From NCBI GenBank assembly GCA_963737425.1, contig CAVTSX010000010.1, forward strand, positions 372,001-436,000: a DNA stretch of 64,000 bases. The letters are read 5' to 3'. Positions 33,600-42,720 of this stretch are shown one piece after another. A program made the translations under genes and the position numbers. The notes under the pieces are model-generated. The model searched no databases, was not told the origin of the DNA, and saw nothing but the letters and a program-made list of their open reading frames with translations. Position 1 is the stretch's first letter; each line of letters opens with the position of its first letter. Source of the DNA: DASXRA01 sp963737425. GTDB taxonomy: Bacteria > Actinomycetota > Actinomycetes > Mycobacteriales > Jatrophihabitantaceae.

Positions 33600-33605
33600 T
33601 AGCGT
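33600..33605 (+). promoter_or_regulatory. Putative -10 box (TAGCGT) for the LtrA-family gene
   Basis: TAGCGT fits TANNNT and ends 6 bases before the GTG at 33612, the same leaderless spacing as at several other genes here. Confidence 0.5.
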
Positions 33606-33611
33606 GACCGC

Positions 33612-34733
33612 GTGAGCGAGGTAGCGGGCGCGGAGAAGCGGGTCACCTGGGCCGAACTGTTCTTCGACCTCGTCTACGTCTTCGCGATCACCGAGGTCTC
33701 CTCGCTGCTGCATGCAGACCACAGCTGGGCCGGCGTGCTTCGCGCCCTCATCGTGTTCGTGCCCATCTACTGGTCATGGGTCGGCACCTCGGTTCTCGCC
33801 AACACCCAGGACCTCACCAGCGCGTCGAGCCGCATCGGCATCTTCGCGGTCGGCCTTGCCGGGATGTTCATGGCGCTCGCGGTTCCCGAGGCGTACGGCG
33901 AGCGAGGTGTGCTGTTCGGCTGCGGGTACCTGGCCGCGCGCGTCGTGCTCGCCTACCTGCTCTTCCGCAATGCGCCGCTGCGCCTGAACCCGGTCGCGAT
34001 CGGGCTGTTCGTGAGCGGCCCGCTGATCTTCGTCGGCGGATTTCTCCACGGCACGGCCCGGGAAAGCGTGTGGGCGCTCGCGGCGCTCATCGACCTGTCG
34101 TCACCGACGCTGCTGCGCAGCCGGTTGCGCGTCATGCGGTTCGAGCCGGGCCATCTCGCCGAGCGTTTCGGCCTGCTGCTGATCATCGCGATGGGTGAGT
34201 CGGTCGTCGCGATCGGCGGGCCGGCCGTGAACGAGCACGTCAGCGCCGGCGTGCTCGCAGCGGTGGCCGCCGCGTTCGTGCTCGTATGCGCGCTCTGGTG
34301 GGTCTACTTCCATTTCGCCGCCGATGCGATGCGCTACGCGCTGACGACCGCGCAGGTGCAGACCGACATCGCGCGGCACGTCATGTCCTACGGGCACCTC
34401 GCGCTGGTCGCGTCGGTCATCTCGATCGCGGTGGGCATGCGGGAGGTCGTCGGCGATCCGGGGGCACACCTCGACTGGGGAGTGACCGGCCTGCTGCTCG
34501 GCGGCTGCGCCCTGTACCTCGCGACCTTCGGCTACACCCGGTGGCAGATGTTCCGGCTCGTATCGACGACCCGGCTCACCGCCGCAGCGGCCGTGCTGTG
34601 CCTTCTCCCGGTGGCGCCGCACGCGCCGGGCCTCGTCGTGCTGATCCTGGTAGATGCGGTGCTGGTCGCGCTCAACGTCGTCGAACACATCCGGGTTCAG
34701 CGGGCGGTTCCTAACGCGATCGGGCCTCGGTAG
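33612..34733 (+). CDS. LtrA family integral membrane protein
   Basis: 373 residues, GTG start. The N terminus, RVTWAELFFDLVYVFAITEV, is the signature of the low-temperature-requirement A family. About ten hydrophobic segments follow. A second conserved block is LLLIIAMGESVVAIGGP near 190-206. The family is widespread in actinobacteria and its biochemical role is unknown. It converges with the DUF1116 gene and overlaps its end by 23 bases. Confidence 0.85.
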   Translation: MSEVAGAEKRVTWAELFFDLVYVFAITEVSSLLHADHSWAGVLRALIVFVPIYWSWVGTSVLANTQDLTSASSRIGIFAVGLAGMFMALAVPEAYGERGVLFGCGYLAARVVLAYLLFRNAPLRLNPVAIGLFVSGPLIFVGGFLHGTARESVWALAALIDLSSPTLLRSRLRVMRFEPGHLAERFGLLLIIAMGESVVAIGGPAVNEHVSAGVLAAVAAAFVLVCALWWVYFHFAADAMRYALTTAQVQTDIARHVMSYGHLALVASVISIAVGMREVVGDPGAHLDWGVTGLLLGGCALYLATFGYTRWQMFRLVSTTRLTAAAAVLCLLPVAPHAPGLVVLILVDAVLVALNVVEHIRVQRAVPNAIGPR

Positions 34734-36108
34734 CAAGCGCCCGCAGCGCGGCGGGAAAGATCTCGCCCGGCGGCGTGACGAGCCCGGCACCGACCTGGCC
34801 GGTGCCGGGCACCTTGCCGGCCATGCCGGTGTTGATCTGGGGCAGGATGCCGGTGCGCACGACCCGGGTGACGTCGATGCCGCACGGGGTTCCGCGGAAG
34901 TCAAGCACCGGGATGGAGTAGGCCGGATGCTCGGCGAGGGTGATCTCGTACATGCGCCGGGTCGTGGCGAGCGCGTCCGCCACCGTGCCGCCGACGAAAC
35001 GCACGATGGCGGGTGCCGCGGCCATTGCGAAGCCGCCGAGCCCGGCGGTCTCGGTGATGGCCGAGTCGCCGATGTCGGGGTTGGCGTCGTCGGGGCCGTA
35101 CGCGCCCAGGTAGAGACCGTCGGGAACCTGGGCCGGCCCGGTGAACCACTGCCCGCCGGTACCCGCCACCTGGATGCCGAAATCGGTGCCGTTGCGGGCC
35201 ATGGCGACCACCATCGTCGAGCCCGGGATGTTGCGGGCGGCGTCGAGGGTCAGCTTGCACGCGGGCATGGCGAGGTTGAGGAAGAAGTGGTCGTTGCCGC
35301 CGACGAACTGCATCGCCCGGGCGACCTCGGACGAGGAGAAGCCCGAGTCGACCAGCGACGGCAGCAGTTCGCGCAGCAGCATCAGCGTTCCGGCACGGTT
35401 TCGGTTGTGCGCCTCGTCGCCCATGTTCAGCATCTGCGCCAGGATCGCCTTGATGTCGATCGGACCGTGTGCTCGTACCGCGGCCTGCAACATCGGGCCG
35501 AGCGAGTCCGACATCCATCGCAGGCGGTCGAGCACGTCGGGTGAGTACGCGCCGTAGCGCAGTACCTTGCCCAGGCCCTCGTTGAGCGTGCAGTAGGCCA
35601 GCGCCCCCGTGGACGGATCCTCGAGCACGAACACCCACATCGAGGCCGAGATGACTCCGGCCATCGGCCCGACCGCGCGGTGGTGGTGGCACGGTCCGAG
35701 GTTCAGCGAGCCCGAGTCGTACAACTGCTCAGCCTGCTGCGGATCTTGCACGAGGCCCTCGAACGAGGCTGCGCCCATCAGCGCCCCGCGCAGCGGCCCG
35801 GACGCGCGATCCCAGTTGATCGGGGGCCCGGCGTGCAGGAACTCGCCGCGCGCGAGCCCGAGCGCGTCCCCGGCCGGCATCACGTCGACGAGGTGCGCCT
35901 GCGTCTCGAGCATTCGCCGCACGGCGCTCGCGTTCGCCTCGACCCGGCGCTCGTCAGCCATGACTTGCGCCAGGTCGGCGCTCGTGCCGTCCATCGGGGG
36001 ACGCCAGTCGACGCGGGTGACCCGGGCCGCCTGCGCCTCGGCGGCGTCGGCGAGCAGATCGATACCCGCGCTGATGATGTGCGGATCGTCGCGCAACAGG
36101 TTGGTCAT
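34711..36108 (-). CDS. DUF1116 protein (YlbE-like), putative transcarbamoylase subunit
   Basis: 465 residues from the ATG at 36108, which overlaps the FdrA stop by ATGA. The open frame runs much further upstream, but only by codon bias. GSLNLGPCHHHRAVGPMAGV, MLNMGDEAHNRNRAGTLML and FGIQVAGTGGQWFTGPAQVP are typical of DUF1116. In E. coli fdrA, ylbE and ylbF (allFGH) together are reported to encode oxamate carbamoyltransferase. All three relatives are here in one operon with the order DUF2877-FdrA-DUF1116, so a carbamoyl-transfer complex is the best guess. Confidence 0.85.
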   Translation of the reverse strand: MTNLLRDDPHIISAGIDLLADAAEAQAARVTRVDWRPPMDGTSADLAQVMADERRVEANASAVRRMLETQAHLVDVMPAGDALGLARGEFLHAGPPINWDRASGPLRGALMGAASFEGLVQDPQQAEQLYDSGSLNLGPCHHHRAVGPMAGVISASMWVFVLEDPSTGALAYCTLNEGLGKVLRYGAYSPDVLDRLRWMSDSLGPMLQAAVRAHGPIDIKAILAQMLNMGDEAHNRNRAGTLMLLRELLPSLVDSGFSSSEVARAMQFVGGNDHFFLNLAMPACKLTLDAARNIPGSTMVVAMARNGTDFGIQVAGTGGQWFTGPAQVPDGLYLGAYGPDDANPDIGDSAITETAGLGGFAMAAAPAIVRFVGGTVADALATTRRMYEITLAEHPAYSIPVLDFRGTPCGIDVTRVVRTGILPQINTGMAGKVPGTGQVGAGLVTPPGEIFPAALRALATEARSR

Positions 36109-37550
36109 AGCGCGATCAGCCCGCAGGCGAAGCGCGCTGCCTGCGCGTTGGACGTGAACACGTGCGCGCCCGCCTGCTGCAGCACGCTCGCCTGGGCGGA
36201 CATGTGCTGGGGATCGGCCCTGGCGCCGATCAGCGAGACGACGACAGGTGGTGTGGCCGCGGCAATGGCCGGTGCCAGCTCGCCGGCCGGATCGGGATGC
36301 GCGCCGTGTCCGAGCACGACGTCGAGCAGGATCGCGGCGGTGCCCGGGTCGGCCGCCTCGACAGCGAGCCGTTCGAGGCGCATCGACTGGTCGATCATCG
36401 GATGCGGACGCCCCGCGGTCAGCTCGTCCTCGCCGAAGTCGATCATCACGTGTCCTGGCCGGCGCGCGGTGGCCGGGATCTGCCATTCCGGGCGCAGCGC
36501 GATGTTCGAGTAGACCGCGCCGAGTTGCTCGGCTGCGATCGCCATGGCCTCGTCGCACAGCGTCCCACCGGCGAACAGCCCGCGCAGGCCGCCCGGCCGC
36601 GGTGACACCACGCTGCCGGGCCAGCACGGCCATTGCGGTACCGCGGCTCCGAGTGCGCGCAGCGCGGTCTCTGCCGCATCGGTGAGGTCGCGTTGCCCTT
36701 CGCCGATGAAGGCGAACTGCACCGGCGTCTTGAGGCTGCTCGCCAGTTCGCGGATGCGACGCGCGACCTCGGCGTCCGGGGGCTTGGAGACGACGAGGAT
36801 CAACTCGGTCGCCGGGTCGTCGTCCAGTGCCGCCATGGCCGCGACGGACGAGCGGCCGGCCACCTGCGCCGAGAGATCGCGCCCGCCGACGCCGAGCGCC
36901 GCGCTCACCCCGACTCCCGCGGCGTCCAGCAGGCAGAGCACCTGCTGGCAGCCGGTTCCCGACGCCGCGACGATGCCGACCGGACCGGGCTCGAGCGAGT
37001 GCGAGAAGCCGAGACCGATGCCGCCGATCACGGCCGTGCCGCAGTCCGGCCCGAGCACGAGCAGCCCGCGCTCGGCGGCGGCTTCCTTGAGCCGGATCTC
37101 CTGCTCGACCGGCACATTGTCGGAGAAGATCATCACGTCGCACCCGGCGTCGAGCGCGTCCATCGCCTCGGTGAACGCGTGCTGGCCGGGCACCGAGATC
37201 AGCGCGAGCCCGGCGTTGTCGCGGGCCGCCGAGCCGACGGTGCGGGGTGGCGCCACCCCGGGCGCGGCACCGGCCGGGCGGGGCCGGGCGGCGAGTGCGT
37301 CGGCGGCAAGGGTGAGGGCGGCGGCCAGTGCGGTGTCGTCGCGTGCCCGGATCGCGACGAGCAGGTCGTCGGCCGATGTGCGGTCCGGTGCCGTGAAGCC
37401 CATCGTCCGGGCGAGATCGAGGTTGAGCGGCGTGGCCATCGCGACCAGTGCGGCGTCGACCCCGTCGCCGGCGTTGACCCGGACGCTGACCTGCATGAGG
37501 GTGACCGAATCGGCGTACGCGCCCGAGCGCGTTTCGACGTGCTCGATCAT
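36105..37550 (-). CDS. fdrA: FdrA-like protein, succinyl-CoA-synthetase fold, putative transcarbamoylase subunit
   Basis: 481 residues from the ATG at 37550 (MIEHVETRSGAYADSVTLMQ), which overlaps the DUF2877 stop. IFSDNVPVEQEIRLKEAA, LVLGPDCGTAVIGGIGLGF and IVAASGTGCQQVLCLLDAAG follow the FdrA family and its CoA-ligase-like nucleotide fold. The second half (FAGGTLCDEAMAIAAEQLG) resembles the ATP-citrate-lyase/succinyl-CoA ligase domain. It is somewhat shorter than E. coli FdrA as I recall it (about 555). Known family role: oxamate carbamoyltransferase subunit. Here a barbiturase and a carbamate kinase in the same island point to ureidomalonate as substrate, which is my inference. Confidence 0.85.
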   Translation of the reverse strand: MIEHVETRSGAYADSVTLMQVSVRVNAGDGVDAALVAMATPLNLDLARTMGFTAPDRTSADDLLVAIRARDDTALAAALTLAADALAARPRPAGAAPGVAPPRTVGSAARDNAGLALISVPGQHAFTEAMDALDAGCDVMIFSDNVPVEQEIRLKEAAAERGLLVLGPDCGTAVIGGIGLGFSHSLEPGPVGIVAASGTGCQQVLCLLDAAGVGVSAALGVGGRDLSAQVAGRSSVAAMAALDDDPATELILVVSKPPDAEVARRIRELASSLKTPVQFAFIGEGQRDLTDAAETALRALGAAVPQWPCWPGSVVSPRPGGLRGLFAGGTLCDEAMAIAAEQLGAVYSNIALRPEWQIPATARRPGHVMIDFGEDELTAGRPHPMIDQSMRLERLAVEAADPGTAAILLDVVLGHGAHPDPAGELAPAIAAATPPVVVSLIGARADPQHMSAQASVLQQAGAHVFTSNAQAARFACGLIAL

Positions 37551-38344
37551 CGGCACCTCGCGGCGCCCGCCGCGGTGGACGCGGAGCGAGCCGCGACGAG
37601 GACGCCGGCGGCGAGCGCACTGCCCGAGGTGTGCCCGACGCCGACCAGGTCGGCGATCGCGGTGCGAAGCGATCGACCGTCGCGCAACGACTCGAGCAGC
37701 GCGCTGATCTGGGGAATGGCCTCGCCTTCCGCGGCGTGGCGCAGCAATGCTGCGGACAGTGTCGTGGTGCGCCGCTGCGCCTCTGCCCGGACCAGCGAAC
37801 GCAGCGAGTCGGCGGGCAGTCGGTACGCCGCTGCGGCCGCGAGGTAGCCGGCCAGTACGTCGTCGCCCTGCGGGGTGAGGCCCTCGCCGCGTCCGAGCAG
37901 TCGCCGGCCCGCTCCGGATGCGAGACGCGGGTCGCCCAGGCCGGGCGGGGCGAACGCGCTGACGTCGAGCATTTCTTCGGCGGCTCGCACCTGCTCCGCA
38001 GGCGGTGGCGCAAGCTTTGGCACGGTGGCCGAAACGGTGCGGTCCGCGGTGACCGCGACATCGCCGATGCGCAGGACGCCCCCGCCGACCCGAACCCGTC
38101 CGCGGAGCCGGTCGAGCGGGAACTCGCTGCAAGCCGTCGGCAATTGCAGTGCGCACGGCAGGCGGACGGCGTCACGGGTGACCAGGGCGATCACGCCGAA
38201 TCCGGCGGGAACCTGGACGTAGAGCGCGGATGCGAAGCGGGCAAGGACGGTGCCGTCGAGCTGCGACCCGGCGAGTACCTGCCGCTGGCGGGCCGGCGCG
38301 GAGGATCGGAGCGTGACGGTGGACGTCGTCGTCACCGTCACCAT
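37547..38344 (-). CDS. DUF2877 protein (YlbF-like), putative transcarbamoylase subunit
   Basis: 265 residues from the ATG at 38344, with GGAGG in front; an opening 26 codons longer lacks that. GEGLTPQGDDVLAGYLAAAA and the C-terminal VGHTSGSALAAGVLVAA are the DUF2877 signature. It is the first gene of the three-gene operon and diverges from pucR across a 120-base gap holding a palindrome. It is the third member of the set reported as AllH/YlbF in E. coli. Confidence 0.82.
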   Translation of the reverse strand: MVTVTTTSTVTLRSSAPARQRQVLAGSQLDGTVLARFASALYVQVPAGFGVIALVTRDAVRLPCALQLPTACSEFPLDRLRGRVRVGGGVLRIGDVAVTADRTVSATVPKLAPPPAEQVRAAEEMLDVSAFAPPGLGDPRLASGAGRRLLGRGEGLTPQGDDVLAGYLAAAAAYRLPADSLRSLVRAEAQRRTTTLSAALLRHAAEGEAIPQISALLESLRDGRSLRTAIADLVGVGHTSGSALAAGVLVAARSASTAAGAARCR

Positions 38345-38434
38345 TCCTGGTCCTCCGGCCGTCCCTTCCCCCCAGTAAGGCCTGCGATCGGTGACCCCAG
38401 ACCCGAGTGCCCTGCGCAGCACGACACTGATGCG

Positions 38435-38459
38435 GACCGTACCTATCGCGGGTACGGTC
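38435..38459. promoter_or_regulatory. Palindromic operator overlapping the pucR promoter
   Basis: GACCGTACC (38435-38443) and GGTACGGTC (38451-38459) form perfect 9-base arms with a 7-base spacer. The right arm contains TACGGT (38453-38458), a TANNNT -10 that ends 6 bases before the pucR ATG. Repressor binding here would block pucR and could also act on the divergent DUF2877-FdrA-DUF1116 operon. Confidence 0.75.
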
Positions 38460-38464
38460 TGCCG

Positions 38465-40246
38465 ATGGTCACATTTGCCAATGATCGGGTCGATCAGGTG
38501 CGTGATTTGCCAGCAGACCCCGGGCGCTACGGGCTACCCGTCCGGTCCCTGCTGACCATTGCCAGTCTGCGCGGCACGAGCGTGCTCGCCGGCGCGGCGG
38601 GTCTGGATCGTGAGGTTCGCCGGGTGAACGTGATGGAGGTGCCCGACATACTGCCGTGGGTCAAGCCGCACGAACTGCTGCTCACCACGGGCTTCCCGCT
38701 TGTGGCGGCGAGCGCGGCGACCGGGTCGCCGGGGACTCCGGCGATCGATCCGGGTGCCGGCGCGGCGATCGACCCCGCGGCGTTCTCCCAGCTGATCACG
38801 GAGCTGGACGCGCGCGGGCTGGCCGCCATCGCGATCAAGCTGGGCCGCTATCTCGACCAGCTGCCCGCGGCGGTCCTCGACGCCGCCGACCGGATCGGCC
38901 TGCCGGTGCTGCGCCTTCCCGACGACGTGGCCTTCGACGACGTGATCACCGACGTGTTCACCGAACTGGTCGACCGCCAGACCGGAGCCTTGGCCCGAGC
39001 CGACGAGCTGCACCGGGCGCTCGCGGCGATCGTGCTCGAAGGCGGCGACCTGCCCCAGATCGCCGACGAGGTCGCACGACTGCTCGGCGCCGCCGTCCTG
39101 ATCTGCACGCCCGACGGCCGGGTGCAGGCCGAGAGCGGCGAGCCGTCCTTGCAGCGCGCGCTCGGTGAGCTGCCGTTGTTCGACGACACCGGCCGTTTCC
39201 GTGTCGAGCAACTCAGCCTGGGTGTGCAGTGCCCGCCCGGCACGGGCGAGGGCGAACTCGCGCTGGTGTCGATCGTGGCCGGCGGCACCGACCACGGGCG
39301 CATCGCGGCGTACCGTCCGGCGAGCACGTTGCCCGTGGTCGAGGTGCAGGCCCTCGAACGCGCGGCCACCGTTGCGGCGCTCGCGATCACCAAGAAGCTC
39401 GCCGTGTCGGCCGTCGAGGACAAATACCGCGGCGACTACCTGCGCGAGGTGCTCACCGGCGCCGCGGGCGAGGCCGACGCCGTCGTCGAGCACTGCGCCT
39501 CACTGGGCTGGGACCTCGACCGGCCGCTGGTGATCGTGGTCGCCGAACTCGATCCCGAAGACATTCGCCGGCCCGCCCCGCCGGCGCCGATCTCGCTGCG
39601 CTCGCCCCAGGAACGCTTCGCGGCCGCGTGGCAGCAGGTCGTGCGAGCGCGCGACAAGACCGCGCCGGTCGTTGGGTTCAGCTCCGAGGTGGTGGCGCTG
39701 CTGCCCATCGACATCTCGGCTGAGGACGCCCTGGCCAAGGACGCGGTGGACAAGGCCGTCGACAGCGTCATCGCGTCGGTCGCGGGTGATCGCGGCGGCG
39801 GGCGCCGCTCGTTCTGCGCAGGGGTGAGCCGCCTGGTGACCGACCCGTCGGGCATACCGCAGGCGTACACGGAGGCCCGAAAGGCAGTGGCCGTGGGCCG
39901 GCGCGTACGCGGCCGGGGCAGCGTGTCGCACTTCGACTCGCTCGGCGTGCACCGCCTGCTGTCATTGGTGCCCGACGCAGCCGAGTTGCGCTCGTTCGCG
40001 AGTGAGATGCTCGGTGACCTCGCGCAGGACACAACCGAGGCGGCCGACCTGCGGCACACCCTGCAGACCCTGCTCGACACCAACCTCAACGTCGCCGAGA
40101 CCGCCCGCGTGCTGCACTTCCACTACAACACGCTGCGCTACCGCATCGGCAAGCTCGAGCGGATCGTCGGCCCGTTCACCACCGACCCGCATCTTCGCCT
40201 GGACGTCGCGCTCGCCTTGCAGGTCATCGAGATGCGCGGCATCTGA
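38465..40246 (+). CDS. PucR family transcriptional regulator
   Basis: 593 residues from the ATG at 38465; the frame is open far upstream, but the family N terminus is here. The PucR domain begins at SLLTIASLRGTSVLAGAAGL and includes VMEVPDILPWVKPHELLLTT. A GGDEF-like middle follows. The C-terminal HTH is LLDTNLNVAETARVLHFHYN followed by TLRYRIGKLERIVG. In Bacillus PucR senses allantoin-type intermediates and activates purine catabolism. Here it probably controls the divergent carbamoyltransferase operon and the permease/hydroxylase genes downstream, perhaps sensing a ureido acid. Confidence 0.9.
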   Translation: MVTFANDRVDQVRDLPADPGRYGLPVRSLLTIASLRGTSVLAGAAGLDREVRRVNVMEVPDILPWVKPHELLLTTGFPLVAASAATGSPGTPAIDPGAGAAIDPAAFSQLITELDARGLAAIAIKLGRYLDQLPAAVLDAADRIGLPVLRLPDDVAFDDVITDVFTELVDRQTGALARADELHRALAAIVLEGGDLPQIADEVARLLGAAVLICTPDGRVQAESGEPSLQRALGELPLFDDTGRFRVEQLSLGVQCPPGTGEGELALVSIVAGGTDHGRIAAYRPASTLPVVEVQALERAATVAALAITKKLAVSAVEDKYRGDYLREVLTGAAGEADAVVEHCASLGWDLDRPLVIVVAELDPEDIRRPAPPAPISLRSPQERFAAAWQQVVRARDKTAPVVGFSSEVVALLPIDISAEDALAKDAVDKAVDSVIASVAGDRGGGRRSFCAGVSRLVTDPSGIPQAYTEARKAVAVGRRVRGRGSVSHFDSLGVHRLLSLVPDAAELRSFASEMLGDLAQDTTEAADLRHTLQTLLDTNLNVAETARVLHFHYNTLRYRIGKLERIVGPFTTDPHLRLDVALALQVIEMRGI

Positions 40247-40361
40247 GCCGTCGGGGTAACAGTCGCGATCGAGCGCTTTTGGCAACACTGCACCGTGTCT
40301 GCGGCACACTGACCTCAATAGCGTCCGGGCACCCTTAATCCGTCGCGCCCAGGAGGTCGCC

Positions 40362-41852
40362 ATGGCGGCATTCGGTTGGAAGGTCGTCTACGGCGGCAAG
40401 ACGCCGCCACCGGGTGAGGTCGTGCGGCCCGACGAGCGATTGTCGTGGCCGCGAACGGTCGGCCTGGGCGCCCAGCACGTGGTGGCGATGTTCGGCGCGA
40501 CATTCGTCTTCCCGATCGTCATGGGCCTGAACCCGAACCTCGCCGTGCTGATGTCCGGCGTCGCGACGATCCTGTTCCTGCTGATCGTGAGCGGCAAGAT
40601 CCCGTCCTACCTCGGCACCTCCGCCTCGTTCGTCGCGGCCGTTGCGGCGATCCGCGCGCAGGGCGGCGACTCCAAGGACGTCACCGGGTCGATCATGATC
40701 GCCGGGCTGGTCCTGGTCGCGGTCGGCGTGTTCGTGCACTACCTCGGCGGCGATGTCGTGCAGAAGGTGTTGCCGCCCGCGGTCACCGGGGCGGTGGTCA
40801 TGCTGATCGGGTTCAACCTGGCGCCCGTGGTCGCCACGGTCTATTGGCCGCAGGACCAGTGGGTCGCGCTGCTCACCGCCGGCTTCGTCGTCGTGGCCGC
40901 GGTGCTGTTCCCGGGCTTCTGGTCGCGAATAGCGATCTTTCTCGGGCTGATCTTCGGATACGTGATCTCGTGGCTGTTCGACCACATCTTCGGCCAGATC
41001 AACTCGGTGCTCGGCGGCGCCACCAAGGCAACCGACCACCACCGCGTCGAATGGTTGCCCGTGCGGACCGCGGACTGGCTCGGCTTCCCGCACAAGTCGA
41101 CCTTCGCAGCCGACGGCAAGGATCAGGTGATCGGCTGGCACCTGCCGAGTTTCCACTGGACGTTCATCCTGCTGGTGCTGCCGGGCGTTATCGCGCTGCT
41201 CGCCGAGAACGCCGGCCACGTCAAGGCGGTCAGCGGGATGACCGGCGCCGATCTGAACCCCTACCTGGGCCGCGCCTACATCGGCGACGGCGTCGGCACG
41301 ACGGTCGCGTCGTTCGTCGGTGGTTCGCCCACGACGACGTACGCCGAGAACATCGGCGTCATGGCGGCGACCCGGGTCTATTCGACGGCCGCGTACTACG
41401 TCGCCGCGGTCGTCGCAATCCTGCTGGGTTTCTGCCCGAAGTTCGGGGCGATCGTCGACCAGACACCCGGCGGCGTTCTTGGCGGCATTACGGTCGTCCT
41501 GTACGGGATGATCGGGTTGCTGGGCGCCAAGATATGGGTCGAGAACCGGGTCGATTTCGCCAATCCGGCCAACCTGGTGCCGCTCGCCGCGGGCATCATC
41601 GCCGGCATCGGCGGCGTCACGCTCAAGTTCACCGACAACTTCTCGATCGGCGGCATCGCGCTCGGCACGATCATCGTGCTGGTGGCCTACCACTTCGTGC
41701 ACTGGCTCGCCCCGGCGCACCTGCGCGAGGAGCCGCAGGCAAGTGGGCGTGTCTACGAGGGCGGCGCACTGATCGCGACCGGCACCGTCGAGACGCCGGA
41801 AGGCGACATATCGCCGTTCCGGGTCGACGAGCCGCCGTCTCATAGAGAATGA
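40362..41852 (+). CDS. NCS2 family uracil/xanthine permease
   Basis: 496 residues with about 13-14 helices and an AGGAGG ribosome site at 40351-40356. QHVVAMFGATFVFPIVMGLN, ALLAENAGHVKAVSGMTG and the substrate loop VGGSPTTTYAENIGVMAATR are the NCS2 landmarks. The last loop resembles uracil permeases of the UraA/RutG type. The hydrophilic insert near 220-255 (TKATDHHRVEWLPVRTADWL) is larger than in UraA. It is the first gene of a run including the molybdenum hydroxylase (gap of 4 bases), so it likely imports that enzyme's substrate. Confidence 0.88.
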   Translation: MAAFGWKVVYGGKTPPPGEVVRPDERLSWPRTVGLGAQHVVAMFGATFVFPIVMGLNPNLAVLMSGVATILFLLIVSGKIPSYLGTSASFVAAVAAIRAQGGDSKDVTGSIMIAGLVLVAVGVFVHYLGGDVVQKVLPPAVTGAVVMLIGFNLAPVVATVYWPQDQWVALLTAGFVVVAAVLFPGFWSRIAIFLGLIFGYVISWLFDHIFGQINSVLGGATKATDHHRVEWLPVRTADWLGFPHKSTFAADGKDQVIGWHLPSFHWTFILLVLPGVIALLAENAGHVKAVSGMTGADLNPYLGRAYIGDGVGTTVASFVGGSPTTTYAENIGVMAATRVYSTAAYYVAAVVAILLGFCPKFGAIVDQTPGGVLGGITVVLYGMIGLLGAKIWVENRVDFANPANLVPLAAGIIAGIGGVTLKFTDNFSIGGIALGTIIVLVAYHFVHWLAPAHLREEPQASGRVYEGGALIATGTVETPEGDISPFRVDEPPSHRE

Positions 41853-41856
41853 CCGG

Positions 41857-42720
41857 GTGAAGCCAGCGCCGTTCGACTACTCCCGGCCCGAGTCGCTCGA
41901 GGAGACCGTCGAGTTGCTCGCCGGGCTGGGCGACGACGGCAAGGTGCTCGCCGGCGGGCAGAGCCTCGTCCCGTTGCTGTCCATGCGCCTGGCCGCGCCG
42001 CACCACCTGGTCGACATCAACCGGGTGCGGGAACTGTCCTACGTGCGCTGCGGCGCGGACGGAGTCCGGGTCGGCGCGCTGGCCCGTCATGCCGAGCTCG
42101 AACGTCACGGCGAGGCGTCCCGGGTGCAACCGCTGCTGCGGCAGGCCCTGCGGCTCGTGGCGCATCCGACGATCCGCAATCGGGGTACGACGGTCGGCAG
42201 CCTGGTGCATGCCGACCCGGCCGCCGAGATGCCGGCCGTGCTCGCGCTGCTCGGTGGCTCGATGCGACTGGCCGCGGCGGGCGGCTCGCGCGAGGTCGCC
42301 GCGTCGGACTTCTTCCTCGGCCCGCTCGAATGTGCCATCGCGCCGGGCGAATTGGCCCTCGAGGCGTTCTTCCCGGCCCGGCCACAGCGTTCGGCCAGTG
42401 CGATGGTCGAGGTCGCGCGCCGTCACGGCGACTATGCGGTCTGCGGTGTGTGCGTCGTGGTCTGCCTCGACGACGACCAACGGATCGCCACGGCTCGCGC
42501 CGCGTACGTGTCTGTCGCAGCGACCCCGTTGTTGCTGGATCTCACCGATTCGCTGCGTGGGCGAAGCTTCGATGCCGGCTTCGACGACGTGCGCGATGTC
42601 GTCACCGCACGGGTCGACCCGGAGGCCGACATCCATGCGAGTGCCGACTACCGCCGTCACCTCGCCGGCGCGCTGACCGTACGCGCGGTACGGGCAGCGG
42701 CCAGCGAGGCGGCCGCATGA
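41857..42720 (+). CDS. Molybdenum hydroxylase FAD subunit (CoxM/XdhB-like)
   Basis: 287 residues, GTG start. FDYSRPESLEETVELLAGLG, KVLAGGQSLVPLLSMRLAAP and IRNRGTTVGSLVHADPAAEM are the FAD-binding motifs of the CO dehydrogenase/xanthine dehydrogenase medium subunit. It carries electrons from the iron-sulfur subunit to the acceptor. It overlaps the next gene by 4 bases, and the order M-S-L equals that of the cox operon. Confidence 0.93.
   Translation: MKPAPFDYSRPESLEETVELLAGLGDDGKVLAGGQSLVPLLSMRLAAPHHLVDINRVRELSYVRCGADGVRVGALARHAELERHGEASRVQPLLRQALRLVAHPTIRNRGTTVGSLVHADPAAEMPAVLALLGGSMRLAAAGGSREVAASDFFLGPLECAIAPGELALEAFFPARPQRSASAMVEVARRHGDYAVCGVCVVVCLDDDQRIATARAAYVSVAATPLLLDLTDSLRGRSFDAGFDDVRDVVTARVDPEADIHASADYRRHLAGALTVRAVRAAASEAAA

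Noticed and set aside
34711..38175. A single open minus-strand frame of 1154 codons covering DUF1116, FdrA and DUF2877
   Set aside because: Only the last 465 codons have protein-family features; the rest is a GC-bias opening. FdrA and DUF2877 are encoded in other frames there, with 4-base overlaps.
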